Shown: positions 60,288 through 64,000 of the stretch, in pieces
How the letters are laid out: every line of letters starts with the position of its first letter
How positions within the stretch are numbered: position 1 is the first letter of the stretch
From: Castor canadensis
Lineage: Eukaryota > Chordata > Mammalia > Rodentia > Castoridae
Reading direction: 5' to 3'
DNA: 64,000 nt
Assembly (NCBI RefSeq): GCF_047511655.1
Contig: NC_133400.1
Location: forward strand, 34,798,001 to 34,862,000
Made by a program: the position numbers and the translations under genes
The notes under the pieces: model-generated
Told to the model about the DNA's origin: nothing
Database searches by the model: none
The model's input: the letters and a program-made list of their open reading frames with translations, nothing else

Positions 60288-60870
60288 CATGTGTGGTGGC
60301 CTGAGCTTGCTTGGCAGGTGCTCTGCGGCTTGTGCCATACCCTAGCCCAATGGCTCTAACTGGCCAGCATTATATACTCTGCTTGACTTCCTGGACTTTC
60401 TTCCGTTTTTCCTTTATCCAAAAACAATTGTACTGAAGTATTTTTATATTTTCTATTTAAAACATTTCTAAATTTATTGTTTTGTTTTGTTGTTGTTGCA
60501 GGTGTTTGGTTGGTTGGTTTTTGTTGTTATTTTGAGACCAGGTATCACTATTATACCCAAACCAGTCTGGACCTTCTTCCTCAGCCTCCCAAGTAGCCAG
60601 GACTATAGATGCAAATCACAGAACCCAGTCAGAATTCTTGATTAAGTCAACAGGCACTGTCTAAATTTCTGGAGCAGTGCAAATATTGCTCAGTGTTTGA
60701 TAAAGCAGCCCACCAAAGCCCAGTTCCTTTCTTGCACAGTGCTTCCTTTTTGTTGAAATAATTGCTTTTTTCATTATACTGTTTTTCCATCAGTGGCAGA
60801 CCACATGCTTAGTATGTGGCAAGACCTTGGGTTAGGTCTTCAGCACCAAAACAAAACAAAAAACAAGAAA
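60288..60870. repeat. ID and B1 remnants
   Basis: Minus ID at 60288-60352, minus B1 at 60525-60632 (cctcagcctcccaagtagc), plus ID at 60785-60870. All diverged. Confidence 0.6.
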
Positions 60871-61151
60871 AAATAAGTTTGAGCTGAATTTTTGAAGGTA
60901 TGAAGTTATTAGGTGTGAGAGTGTGTTGTGAATATGTTAAAGAGCCTTATCTTTTGGGGGTATTTATTGAAATATTTCTAGATGAAATGATGTCTGGGAT
61001 TTATTTCAAAATAATCTTTGTTGGAGAGAGAGTAAAACGAGGGTGTGTAGAAGCAGCAAGACGTGTGATGTGTTGATAATTGTTGTTAATTATTGAAGTT
61101 GGGTGATGCCGTTATTATTACTCTCTCTACTTTTAAAAATTTCTGTAACAT

Positions 61152-61395
61152 TTTTTATGTTTTGGTGCTGGGGATTGAACACAGGGCCTCAAGCATACTA
61201 GGCGAGTGCATCTGTTGCTTTTTTAAAAGTGGTATTCAGGGTAGAAATGTCTGGTATTGACAGATAATTGTAGGAAACTTAAATTTTAAAAATCATTTTC
61301 TAGCAAGGATGTATCTTTTGTGTGTATGTGTGTGTCTGTGTGTGGGGGGCAGTTTGAACTCAGGATCTACATACACCTGGAACCACTCCACCAGC

Positions 61396-61446
<51 letters not shown>

Positions 61447-61566
61447 CAGGCTTTTTCAAGTTAGGGTATTATGAACAATTTGCCTCAGGCTGGCTTCAGT
61501 GATCCTCCTGATGGCTGTCTCCCGAGTAGCCAGGATTACAGGAGGGAACCACCAGCGCCAGACCTA
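61152..61566 (-). repeat. ID remnant and dimeric SINE with (TG)n expansion
   Basis: ID at 61152-61212 (gggattgaacacagggcctc); dimer at 61318-61566 containing about 23 TG units (61398-61445) between its two halves. Confidence 0.8.
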
Positions 61567-61799
61567 GCAAGGATGTATTTGATTGTGATTTTACTTTCCC
61601 TGCTGTTTTAAATTACAAATGTTCTATTTTAAGGATCCCTTAAAACTAAACAAATGGTATAAGAAAAATTATGATTTAGTGTATTCATGTACAAAGCCAA
61701 CTGTAATACTAATGTCAAGATTCATTCATTCATTTAGCCAAAAGTAATTAAGCATCTTCCATATACCAGGTACTCTTGGGTACTAAGGATATGTTGGTG

Positions 61800-62165
61800 A
61801 GCTTTCCAGTATTGTGATAAAATACCCGGGATTATCAATTTATACAGAGGAAAGGATTATTTTGGCTTACAGTTTTGGAGGCATGTCTGTGACCTATTGG
61901 CCCTGTTGCTTTTGGGTCTGTTGGCAAGGCAGTACCTCATGGCAGGGAGTGCCTGGCAGAGCGAAATACTGCGTACCTCACGGCCAGGATGAGAAAGAGG
62001 AAAGAGAGGTCTAAGGTCCCAACATCCCCTTCAAGAGCATGCTTTCAATGACTGGAAGGCCTCCCAACATCCTATCTTAAAAAGATTCCACCGCCTCCCA
62101 ATAGTGCCATGGCTGGGAACCATGGCCTTGTGGGACACTTACCCAAATCACAAGCAGATGCACGG
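61800..62165 (+). repeat. dispersed mid-size repeat, copy 3 of 3
   Basis: The longest copy: attgtgataaaatacccggg, attttggcttacagttttgg, cctcatggcagggagtgcc, ggtcccaacatccccttcaag, caatagtgccatggctggg, ggccttgtgggacac. Confidence 0.65.
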
Positions 62166-62171
62166 GACTCA

Positions 62172-62325
62172 GAATAGGGACTCAAAACTTTGTTATTTTT
62201 TTATTGTTTTGCTGAGTATGGGTACATTGTTACATTTACAAAGGTTCTTACAATGTATCAAATACATCACACTTGAATTCACCCCTCCCACTGCTCTCCT
62301 TCATCCCCCCCAAATAAAACTTTGT
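62172..62325 (-). mobile_element. L1 3' end, older subfamily
   Basis: On the minus strand it ends in AATAAAAAAATAAC after gtaagaacctttgtaaatg. The C-rich stretch at 62280-62312 corresponds to the G-rich tract. Different consensus from the 57.3-kb copy. Confidence 0.55.
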
Positions 62326-62337
62326 AATTTTAAAAGC

Positions 62338-62600
62338 TGAGGATTTTTAGATACATTATTTCATTTAGATCTTATAACAGTTCTGCAAGATAGCTCTTAT
62401 GCTGCTTTGTCATTATTTGGTGGTTCTGGAGGTTGAACCCAGGGCCTCTAGCATTACAGCACTGGCCCCAAGATAGCTAGTAATAGGCCTAAGTGAGGAG
62501 AGTGGGGTTCAGAGAGAACCAGGCACTTGCCCATGTAGTTAATGGAGGAAACCAGGACTCTAATCCAAGTCACATTGTGCCAAGCCCAGGCTCCTCCATT
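62338..62600 (+). repeat. MIR SINE interrupted by an ID element
   Basis: MIR halves at 62338-62409 and 62469-62600 (gagaaccaggcacttgccc, ggaaaccaggactctaatcc). Antisense ID at 62410-62468 (ggaggttgaacccagggcc). Confidence 0.65.
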
Positions 62601-63275
62601 ACATGTATCCCTAAACCCTCTTAGGTGTGGTTTAGCCACATAATCCAATTTTCCTCACAGGGTGCTCCTTGGAACACTGCTTCTGTGTAATAGTCAAGCA
62701 TCTGGGTAAGGAAGAGCACCTTTGTCAGGTTGAATGGAAATTAAAAGGATATTGGGTACATCCCATAATTCTTAGGTGTAGAGTGATCGTTTCAAGGAAA
62801 AACTCTTCCCGAAAGAAAAGCCCAAACTCACACTACAGAATGCCCTGTGAGCAACATGCCTGTGCTCCAAATGCAAGAGTTAGGAGGGGAGGGTTTCTGG
62901 TTTATCCAGAGAAAGGCTGGCATTCCCCAAATCTAGGAAGGCTATTCAAAAGTTTATGGGCAGACAGAAACTGTGTCCAATAGTAGGTCATTTACAAAAT
63001 GGCACAGAAACAGGAAGGTAAACAGATTTCTCTATTGCAAGTTCTCTTGGAGCACAAGGAATCTCCAAGAGGATGAATACACTGGTAATCACAGAGCCTT
63101 TATTTCTGTAGTGGGACAGAGAAAGTAGTGGTGGGTGGGCTGTATTATAAAGGAAGCTCTTTCTTCCTCTCCTGTGCTGTGCTAAGTCCCATCATCTAAC
63201 TTTGAATAGCTCTTATTTCTCCGATTCCACTATCTCAACTGTAGTTCAGGAGTGGCCTCCGAGATCATTCATGTC

Positions 63276-63482
63276 TTTCCACAGTACTGGGGTTTGAAAT
63301 CAGGCCTTTGTACTTTCTGGGCAGAGGGTCTACCGCTTGAGCCACACCTCCAGCCAGGTTATGGACTTCAGTCATCATCTCAAAACACAATCCTGGGCTG
63401 AAGATGTAGCTCAGTAGCAGTTCCTATGTGTAGCATGCACAAGGCCGTGGGTTTGATCTCCAGCAATGAAAAAAACCCACAA
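63276..63482. repeat. antisense ID then sense ID
   Basis: Minus at 63276-63358 (gtactggggtttgaaatc); plus at 63392-63482 (gatgtagctcagtagcag). Confidence 0.75.
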
Positions 63483-63484
63483 CT

Positions 63485-63790
63485 TAAATCTAGACGTCAC
63501 TTCCCTAATGCATGGCTTCCCATTGCCTTTGAAAACATCTCGTTCTGGTTCCTACATGCTTCCCTCCCAAACTGCTCCTCCTGTCTTTCACACCCACCAG
63601 ATCTGTTAATCTTCTTCTTCAAGAAAACCTGTCTGGCTGGATCCTTTTCCCAGGGGTTCCAATAGCATCCTACTTCTACCTTTCATAGCACTTAAGACAC
63701 CCAGTAACTAATTCAATACTGGCAGGTATTCCCCACTAGACAAGTTCTGCGAGGACTGACTTTCTTTCTCACATTTTCAATACCCAGCAA
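63485..63790 (+). repeat. L2 LINE 3' remnant
   Basis: ggcttcccattgcctttgaa, aagaaaacctgtctggctgg and cagcaaaatgcttaccatg follow the L2 3' end. Ancient. Confidence 0.5.
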
Positions 63791-64000
63791 AATGCTTACC
63801 ATGTACAGGCAGTTTATGAAGGCAATGCACGAACACACCTTGGAACTTTTAGTAACAAATAATCCTTTTCTTTTTTTGTTTCTCACCATCAGACTTGCAG
63901 ACATCAACTGTAGACCAAAAACAGACTTTAAAGTTTGTGCTTCATGATGAAGCAGACAAGATGTCTTTCCTATTATACTTACGTTGTAGAAGCATAAAAA

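Noticed and set aside
49290..64000. CNEP1R1, the upstream neighbour in human
   Set aside because: No frame with splice sites or recognisable sequence was found; all structured DNA here is repeats.

Overview
This window is nuclear DNA from a placental mammal, almost certainly a rodent. It is intron-rich, has one CpG-island promoter, and carries a very high load of B1/Alu-like and ID (tRNA-like) SINEs, young L1 3' ends, and old MIR, L2, MER5A/MER20-type and MER2-type fossils. The dominant SINE is a dimer: a B1-like left half joined by a linker to an ID-like right half, followed by an A tail. This recalls the B1-dID type of squirrels, dormice and beavers. A castorimorph such as a beaver is my best guess, but the sequence does not prove the species.

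The only protein-coding gene I can establish is HEATR3, on the minus strand. All 15 coding exons can be read by eye from the ATG at 49025 to the stop at 11742. Every intron is GT-AG, the phases agree, and the total is 2,040 nt (679 residues plus stop), essentially the length I recall for human HEATR3 (680). HEATR3 is the ARM/HEAT-repeat relative of yeast Syo1. It carries RPL5 (with RPL11 and 5S rRNA) into the nucleus for 60S ribosome assembly, and it has also been linked to NOD2 signalling.

Layout. 1-10.9 kb: sequence downstream of HEATR3, with SINE clusters and an old minus-strand L1 ORF2 fragment (5.15-7.09 kb) that is interrupted by an unidentified polyadenylated retrocopy and two SINEs. 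10.9-49.0 kb: HEATR3. Intron 11 holds a 5'-truncated L1 (27.7-29.6 kb), intron 7 a MER2-type transposon broken by SINEs, and introns 4-5 further L1 3' ends. 48.5-49.3 kb: CpG island and promoter with NRF1-like, ETS-like and GC-box motifs. 49.3-64 kb: upstream intergenic DNA with no convincing gene, containing L2 and MIR relics, a probable solitary LTR, a 250-bp pyrimidine tract, a clean L1 3'-end insertion with an 18-bp target-site duplication, and two copies of a mid-size dispersed repeat.

I found no previously undescribed multi-gene system. The most interesting observations concern retroelements: a SINE that appears to have carried about 125 bp of 5' flank to a second site, giving an inverted pair around the HEATR3 promoter and exons 1-3; recurring B1-B1-ID composites with shared linkers; very short L1 3'-end insertions; and a three-copy dispersed repeat I cannot name with confidence. 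SINE boundaries are read by eye and are good to roughly 5-15 bp.
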